This document shows positions 47,690 to 60,224 of a stretch of DNA of 64,000 nt, piece by piece; position 1 is the first letter of the stretch, and every line of letters starts with the position of its first letter. The stretch comes from Phragmites australis (Eukaryota > Streptophyta > Magnoliopsida > Poales > Poaceae). The translations under genes and the position numbers were made by a program. The stretch covers positions 1,932,001 through 1,996,000 of the forward strand of contig NC_084943.1 in assembly GCF_958298935.1 (NCBI RefSeq), given 5' to 3'. The notes below the pieces were generated by a model. The model saw nothing but the letters and a program-made list of their open reading frames with translations, ran no database searches and was not told the origin of the DNA.

Positions 47690-49193
47690 CATGTCGGCAT
47701 TCCAACGTAGGCTTTGCGTGGAGTGTAGAGGAGTAAACACTGGCTTCTGAGAAGTCCTAGCAGGCTTAGAGAAGACTCTGGTGGAAAAAAGTGTTTAGAG
47801 CGGGAAGCATGACACCGGAGTACCCAAAAGACCGTTGACACTACCTGGGAAAGGACTTGTGGCTGGAGTATGTGCTCGAGGTGTAACTGGCAGCTGAAGG
47901 CCTAAAGTCTGAAACAGAGATCCCAAACAACCTGAGATGAAACTAAACATCATGTCACTGTTCTCTCTATCGGATTGATGTGCTACAAACATAGCCTGCT
48001 GCTACTGTTGAAGAGAATGCATGAGCACTATCTATTTCTTCCGCAGCCGCACAAGATCTACCTAAAGCTTCGCCTGAGCCTCCTCATGATGTCTCTGCGT
48101 CTCGGCCTGAATGGCCAGTGTATGTGCCTGAATGGCCTGCTGCTGCTATAACTGCTGAAGTATGACGGTCAACTCTGAAGGTGGTATAGCAGGAGCTACT
48201 AGAGGTGTCATCTCAAGTACCGAAGGTTGTAGTACAACCTGAGAAGATCCTCCTGCCTCGGTGTCGTGAGACCTAGCGACTGGCGGGAAGTACTCCACAT
48301 CATTTGAATCCAAGTCGCTGTCCACATCAAAGATGGCATGGCTATTTCAGCCTCAGCTAGGGCCTGGTCCTCAGCAGCTGCCCTCTCTCTCTCTCTCTTC
48401 AATTAGAATCTGCTCCTAAGTGTGAAACCAAGCACGCTGACCATGATGTCTATCTAAAGGTGCAGTAGGTGAATACTTCCCGAAGTGAGTGGGAGATTGC
48501 TCGTATGTCCGAAGAAACTCAGGAAGTCTGATCGAGTGAGCAAGCATGTATGATTTGAAGTGTGCATAAGGCTGCTGTCGACCATGGTCATCCCGTCAGC
48601 TATCGCATCCTCAATCTCACATAGGATCAAATCCAGTATGTTGAACTACTGGTGAGTGAGGATGGAGAGGATCAGCCACTGTTGAAAGCTAGTGATCGAC
48701 TCTGCATAGCCAATCCTAGGCAACAAACTCTGTCTCATGGCCATATGAATAGTCTTCACCTCAGGTGTGAGCATGTATTTCAAACAAGGAGAACCTGGGA
48801 CAAAGGGCTATAAAAAAAAGGCATGATCTCATCATCTGTTGGAAAGATACCTCCAAGAAGAGCACAGCGTGGGGGTGCGGTGTCTGGGTGGACAACCTCG
48901 TGAAGGTACCTGGAACTTGCCTAAACCTCTAACACTGCCAAGATGTTAGTCTTATAGAGTCTGAACTACTCTCCTTAAAACATGAACTGAATAAAATCCC
49001 TCTCCTGTGAGATCCAAACTATGACATAGAAAACTCTGACCCACTCCTCAACATATATGTTCACATCCATGAGCAGAGCTGATAATCTAGGGAAGGCATC
49101 AAAGTGTTGTCTCATGTCCACTTCTCGTGCAGCCAACTGCTTGAAAGTCGAGTCATGCAACCAAAGTTTATGTGACATAACCGTGAGTGTCAA
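47690..49193 (-). pseudogene. Retroelement gag-like or unknown grass repeat protein, decayed
   Basis: Minus-strand text with stops: LHDSTFKQLAAREVDMRQHF, DAFPRLSALLMDVNIYVEEW and VRVFYVIVWISQERDFIQFM (49140-48970), later SDMMFSFISGCLGSLFQTLG and PVTPRAHTPATSPFPGSVNG (47950-47820). It resembles a class of repetitive grass proteins with a plant-transposon-like gag N-terminus followed by coiled-coil text (AEAEI, QAQ-rich). I cannot name the element family; it abuts the copia fragment at about 49190. Confidence 0.35.
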
Positions 49194-50522
49194 ACACTAG
49201 TCTCATCTCTATTAATATTGCCACAAATATGGTTCAAAGATTTATTGCAGAAATCAGAAAGAGAAAAATGGAACAAACCTTCGCACTCATATCCTTTTCC
49301 AATAAAAAGTCCATATTTAGACATAACTACTTTATTGGACTTGAGCACCACCTTAAACCCATCTCTATAGAGAAGGGAACCGCTAACTAGACTCTTGTTT
49401 ATTAAAGGGATATGCTCACGTTTCTCAGCTGCATGATCTTTCTTGAAATAAACTTCAGATCTACCGTGCCAACACCATGAACAGAAGCATAAGACCTGTT
49501 TCCCATTAAGATGGAAGAATCCCAAACGGCCTGATAATAAGAGAACATTGAACTGTCAGCACACATGTGTACATTAGCTCCAGTATCAATCCACCAACTG
49601 GTAGACTGATTCACTGAAAGAACAATAGGTAGATTATCATACCCACCAGTTCTGTCTCCAGTATTGCCAGTGGTCACGTTGATATACTTGGTGTTTTTCC
49701 CTTGATTAACATTTCTTCCTTTGCGGTCTCAGCAATGTTTGGCCTAATGACCAACCTCACCGCAGACGAAGCAAGGTTTACCATCTTTGTCTGTTTTCTA
49801 CTTCTTGAAGGTGGTGGTTTATTTGGCCTTATTATTTTTTCCTTTGTACTTGCCGTTAGAGGACTATTGCACCACATTTACGCTAGACTGCCCATCGCCT
49901 CCTTTGTTATGCACATCTTTAGCTCGACCTTTCTCCTCAACATCAAAAGACACAATCAGACTCTCAATAGAAATCTCGTCTCTTGTGTTTTAGAGCAATG
50001 GCAAAATTCCTCCACGAGGGAGGTAATTTGGCAATGATGCCCTCAGCCACAAACTTGTCGGATAAGGAACACTTTAGCTACTTGAGTTCCTTTGCAATGC
50101 ACTGAATCTCACGAGCCCGCTTGACTATCGATCGATTATCGACTATCTTGTAGTCATAATATTGCTTCATGATATATAGTTCACTACCTGCATCTGATGT
50201 GCCAAAATTTGCATTCAGTGCGTCCCCGCAACCCCTTTGCATCCTTTATGTGTATGTATACATCACAGAGACAATCGACAAGAGTGCTAAGAACACATTC
50301 TAAAAAGAGTGTGTTGGCTTCTTCGAACTTTTTCTTCTTATCATAGGAAAGAGTTCTTTTAGGCCTGTCAAACGCAACCCAGTAGCGGTTCATAGCTGTA
50401 AGCCACAGAGTGGCTTTGACTTGTCATCTCTTAAAGTGCACATCAGTAAACTTGTCTGGCCTTAGTGCATCGGCAAAACCAATCGTCGTTAAATCGAAGT
50501 GCCTACAATAAGGTTTTTGGAT
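49190..50522 (-). pseudogene. Ty1-copia gag and protease remains
   Basis: From 50400 on the minus strand: gag text NRYWVAFDRPKRTLSYDKKK and KFEEANTLFLECVLSTLVDC, then later gag matching a zinc-knuckle region near 49730, then the protease WWIDTGANVHMCADSSMFSY (49595-49535) with the catalytic DTGA intact. LVSGSLLYRDGFKVVLKSNK and VVMSKYGLFIGKGYECEGLF (49390-49270) follow. Integrase, RT and RNase H are missing. Frameshifts occur near 49440 and 49680. The adjoining LTR at 50523-51586 is in the right place to be its 5' LTR. Confidence 0.75.
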
Positions 50523-51586
50523 TGTTGGAAATAATAGCATTTTCAGATTTAATTTAATTCAATTCTTGATATAACATGAATATGAATAAATTCAGATAAT
50601 CAATTATTGACTAGCTCAGACAAGCCCCGACAAGATTTGAGTAGAATCGACTAGAATTCGACCAACCTTAATCGCCTCGACTAGATACTCGAGAAGTATC
50701 TTGACTAGCTCACTCGAGAAATGTATCGACTAAAACACTCGAGTAGTATATCGACTAGTTCACTCGAGTAGGATTGCAGTGTACGTACACGTGGCGACGT
50801 GAGATGCAGAAGCCCCCATGATGTCAATGCAGTAGGCGATGATGAAGATAAAGTAGTCGAAGTTGATCTCGATGTAGCATATGACAACAAAGGTGGCAAT
50901 GTAGACGAAGTAGCACACGATGATGTAAAGGAAACAGATCGTGAGCGGTCGCAACGAGCGCTTTCCAAAAATATTATTCGCCCTCTCACGGTGTAGGATC
51001 CCAAGAGCGACGGGTTCCGAAAACATACTTTCCCGTTTGTCGGTGCACGCCAGCGTAGCAGGGTGGAGTAGTCTATGTGCGATGATGCAACAAAGAGAAA
51101 TTGGCAAAACCCTAATTGCGAATATGCAACTTGCATCTCTCCTTTGTGCGGCGGCTGACAGATATATATAGAGGGAGAGTCACACGGTTGAGACGCACCA
51201 CGATTAGAGTATTGACCGACACGATTTTCGTATATTTATTTGTTAGCCCACGCAGCAAAAATAAATAAATCACAAAAGGAAGTCGGACCTGCGCAAACAA
51301 CTGGAGCCGATTTCGACGGACTATTCACGCAGGTGTCACATGCCCGCACCCTCCGCCCCCGCCTTGGTCACAGCCTGATGAGGCGAGTAAGCGCGCACGT
51401 ATTCTTCTAGTCCTCTTATCCATACATACTAAGTAGGTGGAGGAGATAAATCCTTCTAAGTTGGTCTTCATCCACATCTACTTAGTAAGATAAGACTAAA
51501 GAAACATACCTCCCTCAAATAGTTGGATATTTGAGATTTATTTAAAATTATATAAATATAATAGGTTAAGCCCATATATTCTAACA
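50523..51586 (-). mobile_element. Copia-type LTR
   Basis: The plus strand starts TGTTGGAAATAATAGC at 50523 and ends TATTCTAACA at 51586; the two ends are inverted (TGTTGGAA against TGTTAGAA). A minus-strand TATA box lies at 51161-51170. The unit is 1064 bp and lies directly upstream of the copia gag remains. At 50680-50775 the motif CTCGAGTAG/ACTCGAGAA is repeated four times with CGACTA. No clear primer-binding site follows, and no second LTR was found in the window. Confidence 0.65.
51161..51170 (-). promoter_or_regulatory. Probable TATA box of the copia LTR
   Basis: TATATATATC on the minus strand lies about 415 bp into the LTR and is followed by a GC-rich stretch and R/U5-like sequence. 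The position is typical of an LTR promoter; activity unknown. Confidence 0.45.
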
Positions 51587-52165
51587 TGCACGGTGTCGCC
51601 GCCCAGACCTAGCTCCACTGACACCGCCCCAACCACCGGCCTCGCGTATGATTGCACCACCAGAACCGACGCCATCGTCTGGATGTCCCTCGACACGAGC
51701 TGGTCCTCCGTTGGCCCTAGCTCCGAGCACTCGCTCCATTCCGCCATCCCCGCCGTGAACGCCGACAGCCTCGACACCTTACCCACCATGAATAGGTCCC
51801 ACCCAGACGCCTCTACCTCATGTATTTGCGCCACCATCTCGCTCATGTTGAACACGTCGCGCTCTCGGTACTCAACGCTCGCGTCGCCGCCGCCCATGTT
51901 GTTGGCCCGGTCCCAGAACTCCCGGAGGCATGCATCCTCAGCCTTGCACTCCTTGAGCGCGTCGAACTCGCTCGACGTGAAGCTCTTGCCCTTCTGGATG
52001 AACTAGAGTAGCGTCAGGATGATGTCTGAACTCTGCGCCATGCGGGTCACCGTGCCTACTGAAGAAGAGGACCACAACGCGGTACCCGGCCCCGGGCAAG
52101 CCGCCCAGGCCGCAGTCCATGAGGATGCCTGCCGTGCACGGCGAGAATTTTCCTAGAATTTTGCG
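51587..52165 (-). pseudogene. CHX-type cation/H+ antiporter, C-terminal fragment
   Basis: CHX proteins exchange monovalent cations for protons at endomembranes or the plasma membrane. Only the cytosolic C-terminal regulatory domain remains: PCTAGILMDCGLGGL with VVVLFF, then in another frame FIQKGKSFTSSEFDALKECK, DASVEYRERDVFNMSEMVAQ, DLFMVGKVSRLSAFTAGMAE and WSECSELGPTEDQLVSRDIQ with MASVLVVQSYARPVV. One frameshift (near 52050) and an in-frame TAG (before FIQKG) break it. The antiporter membrane domain is absent upstream. The copia LTR begins exactly where the ORF reads GGDTVH, so the retroelement cut off its last residues. Confidence 0.8.
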
Positions 52166-52192
52166 GTATTTAAATTGACCACCCCCAAACAT

Positions 52193-53159
52193 TTATTTTG
52201 ACTCCTACAAATTATTAGAGTATTAAATTTTATAGGATGATGCGGAAATATAGTCCCCGTCTATATGATTTTTCCTGGATTTTTTAGCACCTATGCCATC
52301 GGCAAATTATTGTTTTCTAGTACATATGCGGAAATATAGTCCTGTCATTATTGTTTTTTTATTATCTTTTTAGTTGTATTTTGTGATTTTTATCTGTATC
52401 CTACCTTAACTTGCGTGGAGCAAATGGTGCAGATGTTGTATGCCATCGGCAAATTGGGATTCGTCAGTGTTTGGGTCATGGTTAGTATTTGATTTACCAA
52501 CCGCCCCAGCCATAAATTTCTCATTTTGTTTTTTCGGTCAGATTGTTTTAGAGTCTAAACTTTTGTATGCTGCTTGCAGGGATTTAAATTTTGTTTTATA
52601 ATTTTTTTCATGGTAAAAAGACCGAAATTTATGAAATTTTGTTAAAATTTCAATCATTTTTTTCTTCTACTATTGTGATGCTACGTGTCAATAAAAAAAA
52701 TTAGAATAAAATATTTTGTTTCCCTTCGAAATTACTGAAATTAGCGAAATTTTAATCCGTTTCATTGCTCCTGTCCATGAGTTTTCATAGATTTTTTGCG
52801 CATCTCTGCCCTTCGCGTGCTCAACTTCCTGGTCGTGGGGCTCAGCGCCGCCGCCGCAGCGGCGCGCGGGAGGACTCGATCGCCCGTGCCAGCGCTCACC
52901 GCTCAGGCGCGTGCTGGTGCTCGCGCGTACAACAATGCCATGCAGAGATCGAATAACTCCTCGTCGATCGTTGGACGCCGGCGACGTGCCAGGAAACAGA
53001 GAGGAGAGGGCTTGCTTTCACGGGCTTCCACTTGCTTGTTAGGACCGGCCCATCGATTCGGAAGGAATGACGGGCCTTCTCCATCCACTGAAACTTCGGG
53101 CCGTTTGGTTGGTCCAACGACAGCGATCTTGCATTCGTGTTCGTCAGTGCACACCCTCG
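52193..53159. other. Non-coding stretch between CHX fragment and VPS32 leader
   Basis: AT-rich to about 52770, with TGCGGAAATATAGTCC at 52239 and again at 52327 and a GAAATTT-rich block at 52610-52760. GC-rich from 52840; short ORFs on both strands there lack motifs and probably reflect the VPS32 promoter or leader. Confidence 0.4.
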
Positions 53160-53248
53160 TCCCACCGAGCGGCAGGCAAATGCTCGTCGGCGGCGGCTGC
53201 AGGAGCTAGGGGGTCGGTGCGGTTGCTAGGCTCGGTGGCGTCGAGGCG
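53160..53248 (+). other. Possible 5' UTR exon of VPS32
   Basis: A GC-rich stretch ends in an excellent plant donor, GAGGCG/GTAAGT at 53248/53249. A good acceptor, CCCAACAG/GGAAG, lies at 54482/54483, 91 bp before the VPS32 ATG, and no ATG intervenes after it. A leader intron of about 1.2 kb is therefore likely. The exon's 5' limit is not known. Confidence 0.4.
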
Positions 53249-54573
53249 GTAAGTTTTTTTTACAGGGGCAGTTCTCCCCCTCCCCCACTCTCCCCGCGTA
53301 TTTGTTTGCAGATGCTGCCTGCACTTGCATCTTGCGGGGATTTGACTCCTTTTTTTTAAAGAACTGCGGACCATTACTTCATATGTTCATCCACAGGGTC
53401 GGTTGGTCATGAATCATGGTTCTGACCAGGACCCGTTGCGCCATTACTTTGTGCTGCTGTAGCATCGTAGGAAGGGAGGGGGATCCGTGGAGGTAACTAT
53501 GCAGTTACAGAGAAAAAAGGGGGAACTGTAGAGGGTGGCAATCTGTGACGCCCTTTTGCAAAAGTTGGGTGCTTTCAGAATAAAGACATGGATTAAGTAT
53601 ACCCTTTTATCTTGCTTTTAGTTTTATGACAAATTCAGCGAGGCGCGTTCATCTATTAGCCACTCGGAAGGCAGAACATAGATGATAGCAAATGGCAGCT
53701 CAACTACTTGTCCTAAAAGGAAAAGAAGATGGCTTAGACTTTACCTCAGTACTTTGTCTCAAGTAAGAAGCATGAAGTGATATGATGTAGGATTCACAGT
53801 TGTTAATTAACCATAATACCATATTAATGCCAAGCAGAGCAAGACGCCAGATTATATAGGTTGCAAGGCCAACCTAATCCAACATACCTGCTACAGTTTT
53901 TTATATGCTGAAACTGTTGTTTCTGTCGTAAGTAGAAATCTTTTGCGGCAGGTAGAATTGTCACTTTTTAAAGGATCTTCTATTACTAGAGGGGAATACT
54001 ATTGTCGAAGTTCTCTATATTGATTTTGTTCAGTAAAAATTCACATACATTTATAAAAGCTAAAACCAATGAATTCGAGGTTCACCCTTGACACACACCA
54101 TGCTCCATCTCATTTGCCGTTGTTTTGAAAATAAGATGCATGTTTTCAAGACTTGAACCGGCACCAGATTTTCTTTTTCAAGAAGTTGATATGTCCGTGT
54201 TTTGTACTTGTACAAACATATCTTGGTTTTGTCCTTTCAAACATATTTTCAAATAAACACCTATTTAACGAAAAATAGTCACAGGTAGGTAAACTGCCAG
54301 ACATGAATCTTTGTATCTTAAGATAGCGATCTCGTTGAAATTGGCTTTCTTTCTTTTTCATGAGCAGATAAGTCCTTGTCAGTCTTCCTTCATGCGGTAT
54401 GGTTGTCTGTACTTTTTATTCATACTATTCTAAAGGAATCTGATTCTAACAGCCTCTTCCCTCACTTTCTTCATCCCAACAGGGAAGACCACTTCCAATT
54501 CATCACCCACCTATTCCTTCGCACACAGGCCATCATCACACCAGAGCAAGAATCAAGAAGCACTAACAAGAAG

Positions 54574-56904
54574 ATGCTGAAGAAACTTCTATCGAAGACC
54601 AAGAGCAAGAAGAAGAAGGAGGCTGCCTCCTCTGCCCTGCCCACTTTGGATCGGCTCCATGAGGTCTTTCAACCCCTTTTGTGACCAGATTCTTTTGCTT
54701 GTCTTCCCTATTCTTGATTTCTACTCTAGCTGTGTTGGCGTTCCCTTAACATTAATATAGTAGCAGTAGGAGTATTGTAATTTCTTTTGTTGGCAAGGTA
54801 GGATTGGATCTTCGTAGTTCAGGGAGAATTAACTGGTTTTCTTCCAAAATGAAGGTTTAGAGGTGGAAATTGATCACTTGTAAAATATATAAAGAAATAA
54901 AATGCTCAGAATGCAGTATTTTGAAGTAAATATTAAAACGAGTCTCATTAAACAACCCTATCCATCTTGGCTTCAATGCTGTAACATGAGCATTCTGGTT
55001 TTTGAATTCAATGGATTTCTAGAAGTCAGAGTGGAGGAAAACAATACAATTAAGTCCTTCCAGGTCAAAGCCGCCATCCAGTTGTAGATATTGACTATTA
55101 GGTAGCATGTGTGCAGAAGAATATAATAAGCTGAATTCAAGATATTATCAGTTGTATTGCCAATTCTAGTCAAAATTTGGACAGCAGCTATCAATTTAAG
55201 GACATAAATAAATTATAGATTTGATACTGATACTATTGATGTACTCTTGTTTTTTTTTATCAACGTGATGTTTGTGTGCCCCTCAATCTACATCATAAGC
55301 AATTGCCAACAAGTCAGCAAATTATGCCTGTGGCACAAATGCATCAACTTGCTACCTTAGATTTAGCATTCACATTGGTTTACATTTTGTACTATTTGTG
55401 TGCATAGACTCTAGAAATGCTGGAGAAGAAAGAGCGTTTCCTTCAGAAAAAGTGTTCTGCTGAAATCGAAAAGGCTAAGGATTATACAAAAGTGAAGAAC
55501 AAGAATGGTAAGCAAGCATTACTTCGGAGAAAGTATATTTGTCTGACTTCCATTTTGTTACAAATTATGAGAATTTGTTATACTTAATTGTTAAATTTGT
55601 TGAATTTGGTTTGCTTGCTTATTCATTAATATTTCAAAGCTTTGCCACTAAAGGCTTGTAAAGAAAAATACCAGTTCCCCCATTTTGTTTGGTCAAAAAC
55701 CAACCTTAATGTCATGTCTTGGACATAATCCATCAATGAATGTGCAAAGCAAAGAAACACTATAGATTAGCGAGCTTGCATGTCTAGACACCATTCCCAG
55801 AGACCCAGACTATAAGTTACTCACTACAGTAGGGACTTTTTTCCCCTTAAGCTTGTGATGCTTTTCATCTTTTGTTACTCTTAACTTATATGAGAGATGC
55901 CTTCTTGTTTGTTGTAGCTGCAATTCAGTGTCTAAAGAAAAAGAAGCTGTACGAGACACAAATTGAGCAGCTAGCAAATTTTCAATTGCGAGTTCATGAC
56001 CAGGTAACTCAATCTTGAATCTTGATGACACATCTTAGATTGCAGTAAATTGATAGGTAGTTATTTTTTAGATTATAATGCTTGAAAGCGCAAAGGCAAC
56101 TACCGACACTGTTGATGCTTTGCGCTCCGGATCATCTGCTGTCAAAGCTATTCAGCAGTCATTGTAAGATTCCATTTGCCCTCTTATTTCCACTATTTCT
56201 CTTATACAATGGTTTATTAAGCTTGTAATACACTACATATGTGAAGGTTGTCATTCTACTATTTCTCTTATACATTGAAAATCTCGATTTAATATTTATG
56301 TCAAAGATAGCTCAGGGCCCTTTGTTGGCCCTTTTTTCCTTGAGCTTGTGCACCATCTGAAGTGAACTAAATATATATATTAATGACTTTCATGTAGATT
56401 ATATAATGAAGTGCTAATGATGGGTGAACTGGCTGTGGTAATTCTTGTGCAGGAATATCGATGACATTGAAAATGCCATTGATGAGGCGAACGAACAGAC
56501 AGAAAATATGAGGCAGATACAGGAGGCTCTTGCGACACCAGTTGGTGCTTCTGCTGATTTTGATGAGGTACTGTTTCTCTTACCTTTGTGCTGGTTAAAA
56601 GGTATACAAGCTCATATAATCCAAACTCCAGTCAATTTAAAGGCACTGTATGCATGAAGGAAAAAAGTACATGCATTGTCGATTTTCAAAAGGCATGCAA
56701 GGCATTTCTTATAATTTCTTAAAACAGGATGAGCTAGAAGCGGAGCTGCAAGATCTGGAGGAGGAAGAGCTTGATGAAGAGTTGCCTGAACCACCGGGGA
56801 GGTTATCTGTGCCTGTGGAACCATCAGCAAAAGCAACATCCTCTTCTAAACAGGCGAGTGATTTGAATGAACTGACCAAACTTCAGGCAGAGATGGCACT
56901 TTAG
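54574..56904 (+). CDS. VPS32: VPS32/SNF7, ESCRT-III core subunit (six exons)
   Basis: Polymerises on endosomal membranes to drive vesicle budding into multivesicular bodies and is recycled by the VPS4/SKD1 ATPase. Exons: 54574-54663, 55408-55507, 55918-56003, 56072-56163, 56453-56567 and 56728-56904, all with GT-AG borders and matching phases; total 219 codons plus stop, normal for plant VPS32. Sequence in order: basic start MLKKLLSKTKSKKKKEAASS; TLEMLEKKERFLQKKCSAEI (helix 1); AAIQCLKKKKLYETQIEQLA; NFQLRVHDQIIMLESAKATT; NIDDIENAIDEANEQTENMR; acidic DELEAELQDLEEEELDEELP; C-terminal LNELTKLQAEMAL. The ATG is chosen because the family's basic membrane-binding N-terminus begins here. No damage is seen. 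The assignment rests on the conserved Snf7 text. Confidence 0.95.
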
Positions 56905-57059
56905 CCCTAGGCTGACATTCGAAGAGATTGGCAACATTGTAACCTCTTTGTACGACTGACATCTTGGCACGTATGTGTATAACTTGTTGTAAATTCAGGT
57001 TGTCGTAGAAGATCCCTTCACCTAGTTTTTATCATGATCGTGTAGCCTGGCACACAACT

Positions 57060-57589
57060 GAGAACTGACCAAGCTTTGCCTGGACTCCTGGAGTATCTTT
57101 CATTTCTGCTTAGCAAAGCGCTATTATAAATGGACGAAAAGGAAACGCTGTCTGGTTCGCTGGATAAGGTTTTGTGAAGCTATATAAGCTAAGTAAGTTA
57201 TATTTATTGAAAAAAAAAGTGTTTGGTTTGTTGTATTTGTTTAGACAGGCTGAGTTAAGTTTTTATTTTGTTGATTAAATCTGATGTCGTAAAAGCAGAC
57301 GCAAGAGTTAAGATTGTGATTGCTTGTTCATATGAAAATGGTTTTGTAACACTAATAAGTGTGTTCGTCCGTATGAGTGAATGTAAAAGTTTGCATTCAC
57401 CGGATCGGGTTATAGAGAGAAGCTTGAATCGAGCTTTACTCTCGGATTAGGCTGAAGGCGTATATTTGTATTCGTCGAGTCAGACTAGAACAGTAGATGC
57501 AGATAATTAAATAAGCTTCTTTTTAAGATTATATGCATCCATCAGGCTAGATTGAGATAAATTCGATCTATTAAACACACCTTTAAGGC
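57060..57589. other. VPS32 3' flank, no gene
   Basis: The 3' UTR of VPS32 probably ends before about 57060. AT-rich, with possible MITE-like sequence from about 57150 (GTGTTTGGTTTGTTGTATTTG). No further feature is certain. Confidence 0.4.
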
Positions 57590-58960
57590 ATGTTTGATTG
57601 TGTATGATCTAGGATATCGACTAGAGGAGTGAATAGGTAGTTTTTAAAACTAATTGCTAAACGATCAACGAAACTTGTGGAAATAAATTAAATATCACTA
57701 GAGCAATATGAAAATAACTAAGAGTTATATCAAAGTTTGTAATTATAGGGTGATATGCAACAATTTATATTTTAGGAAGATAAATTGTATAAAGTAAATT
57801 ATATGAAAGTAAATTGCTCAAAGGATGATACACGAAATTTATCTCGTGGTATCGATGATTTACCGATCATCCATAATCCATGTTGAGGTGAGTTCAAACT
57901 TCTAACCACCTCTCTATTAAGTATCAAATTCTCACATGAGAAAAGGCTCACACCGAGTAACTTGATCTTAAGTTAGAATAGAACAAGAAGTACTCAATAC
58001 CTCGATTCCACTAGAGTAGCACTTAGCCTCTCCGGCAATGCATGCTCAAAGCCTCTTATAATCACTGTTGTGGCTCTTTCATAATCTTTTTTAAAGGACT
58101 TAATAATGCAACAGCCTCCAAACCGTGTAGGAGGCGGCAACCTCCAAAAGTAATAAGTTGATGACGTTTGCTTGAAAGATCACTAGTGCCTACAATACTC
58201 AAACTCTTTAAAGTTATGCACTAGATGCTCTTACACTTTAAAAAATGCAACCACTAAGCTAAGAGAGGAAGAGAAGGAATGCAAAAGCTCCAATGAATTG
58301 TAGTGAAGTGCTAGACCCCTTCCTTAATCAGCCAAGCTCTTATTTATAGCCCACACACAAAAATATAACTGTTGCTGTTGATTTGACACATCTGCGCACT
58401 AGGCGGTCACATTGCAACTCAATTGGCGGTCGGATCGCCGCAAATACAACGGCTACAAAAGGTGTGATGATGACTCTGACACACGTCTGGCGGTCAAACC
58501 GCGAGCAAGAAATAGAATGCCAAAAGTCTCTGTTCCTAGGGCGATCAGACCGTGACGCCTCACGATCAGAGCACGAGCAGGGAACAGAGTGGTCAACTCT
58601 CTATTCCCAGTGCGATCGGACCAGCCATACCGGTGGTCAGACCACTTGCCAGACCAGAGGGTCTGAACCCCTCTATTCGTTTGGTGGTCAGACTAGCACA
58701 CTCTTTAGTCAGATCAGGACTGAGTTCTACTAAGTATCGACCAAGTTTATACAACAGTCAGATCAGCCTCTCTAGCGGTCAGACCGCCACAGCTCAGAAA
58801 CATCCCAAAGACAGCATTTGTTTGGTTTCTTTCAAACTAAATTTACATCCCAAAGACAACATTTGTTTGGTTTCTTTCAAACTAAATTTCTCACTCTATA
58901 TAAAATACAAGTTTAAGCAATTATGTCACTATAGATATCGCAAGTAAACGCACATTAACT
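57590..58960. repeat. Unclassified dispersed repeat (TCAGACC-rich)
   Basis: Non-coding sequence opening AGGCATGTTTGATTGTGTATG. Its second half, 58390-58800, carries many scattered copies of GGTCAGACCG/GCGATC(G/A)GACC-like words on both strands. The texture resembles the 16040-17340 region, with a different core word. Open frames at 58383-58947 are by-products. Element class unresolved. Confidence 0.45.
58801..58890. repeat. Tandem duplication, 45-bp unit
   Basis: CATCCCAAAGACAGCATTTG...CAAACTAAATTTA at 58801 is repeated at 58846 with a single visible difference (GACAGC to GACAAC). Confidence 0.85.
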
Positions 58961-60224
58961 CCTTTTAATAATACGACACTTATATTATCAATCCGATCAA
59001 TTTCTCTTCTCTAAACTCCTAAAAAATGCCCTATAATTATATATTTTTCTTGAGCTAGCTATTTTTATGTGTTTTCACTCATGCATCTTCTGGCTCCATA
59101 ATATCTCTGTGACTAACCTTTTTATAACTCATTTAAACATGTTAGTCCAAAAAAACGCATTATCATCAATTAACAAAACACGAATTAAGGGTCTAGATGC
59201 TTTAGATTGCTCGTATCAGGGTCATCCTGGCTCTGTCCGTATGTATATTCCCGTCGAGAAGTTATTTGGTTATTTGCATGCATAGTTTCTCCTTACATTC
59301 GCGAATGCAATTATATGGTTGTAGCCTGTCTTAGTAGATACACCCGAATCGAGCTTCTCTATGGAATCTAGCCTAGTGGATGCATTACATCTGCTACAAT
59401 CATGCAACGAGCCCACTCGTTAGTCTTAGGTGCAGGGTCGCTGCATCCGACTATGCAGACAACTAAACATCTTCATATGTTAATTGCATTCGTCCATAAA
59501 AATAACCAATCACTCTTCTTTTTACAGTTATTGTATCCACTTAACCTGTTTCTACTCATCAGAATATACACTGTAGCTTTAAAAAATCTATACAGATAAC
59601 TAAACACACTTTAGTGAATAAAAACAAAATTGAGTTGAAATAAACCACACGCATAGCCCAGATCGCACGGCTTCTGGATTGTTGTTATCATTGACAGATG
59701 ATCGTGCGAGAAAGTGAAGTATTGCCAGTTTCATACACGATAAGAAACGAGAATCTAGTATTTGTTCCACCATCTGGTTGCCGACCAAGGTTTTGACACG
59801 CAAACAAATATCCCCATTCCCCGGTACAAGTCAGATGTACAGGGGTCAAATCAACTTTGTTGGACCCCTCTAGTTTGTGCCATCTGGTGATCTTGCATAG
59901 GAAGAGAAATTCTTATGGCGCGGTCATCCTTGCCGACAGGGAAAATACCTGCGCACGTGTCAACGAGAGAAAAGAGGAATATGTGCACGGGGAATACCAT
60001 GCGCAAAGAAGCTTGACCACTGCCTCTCTGGTGGACGTAAGCGGATTCATAATAAAAATACTAGATGTCCTAGTTATTATATTAAAGATCTTGTTGTTAT
60101 TGTTATATTTATTAGATTATATGTTCTGCTATATATATCATATAGACCTAATATATATGATAAATTACTAAAAACAAAAAATTACTTGATATGCACCTTT
60201 CCACCTATAAGATTATTTCTAACC
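58961..60224. other. Non-coding stretch, nothing recognised
   Basis: Short ORFs (59067-59285, 59402-59599, 59857-60171) have no recognisable domain. AT-rich from 60040. Confidence 0.45.

Noticed and set aside
52896..53374. Overlapping ORFs of 60-90 codons on both strands upstream of VPS32
   Set aside because: GC-rich leader or promoter sequence; no conserved domain and no consistent frame.
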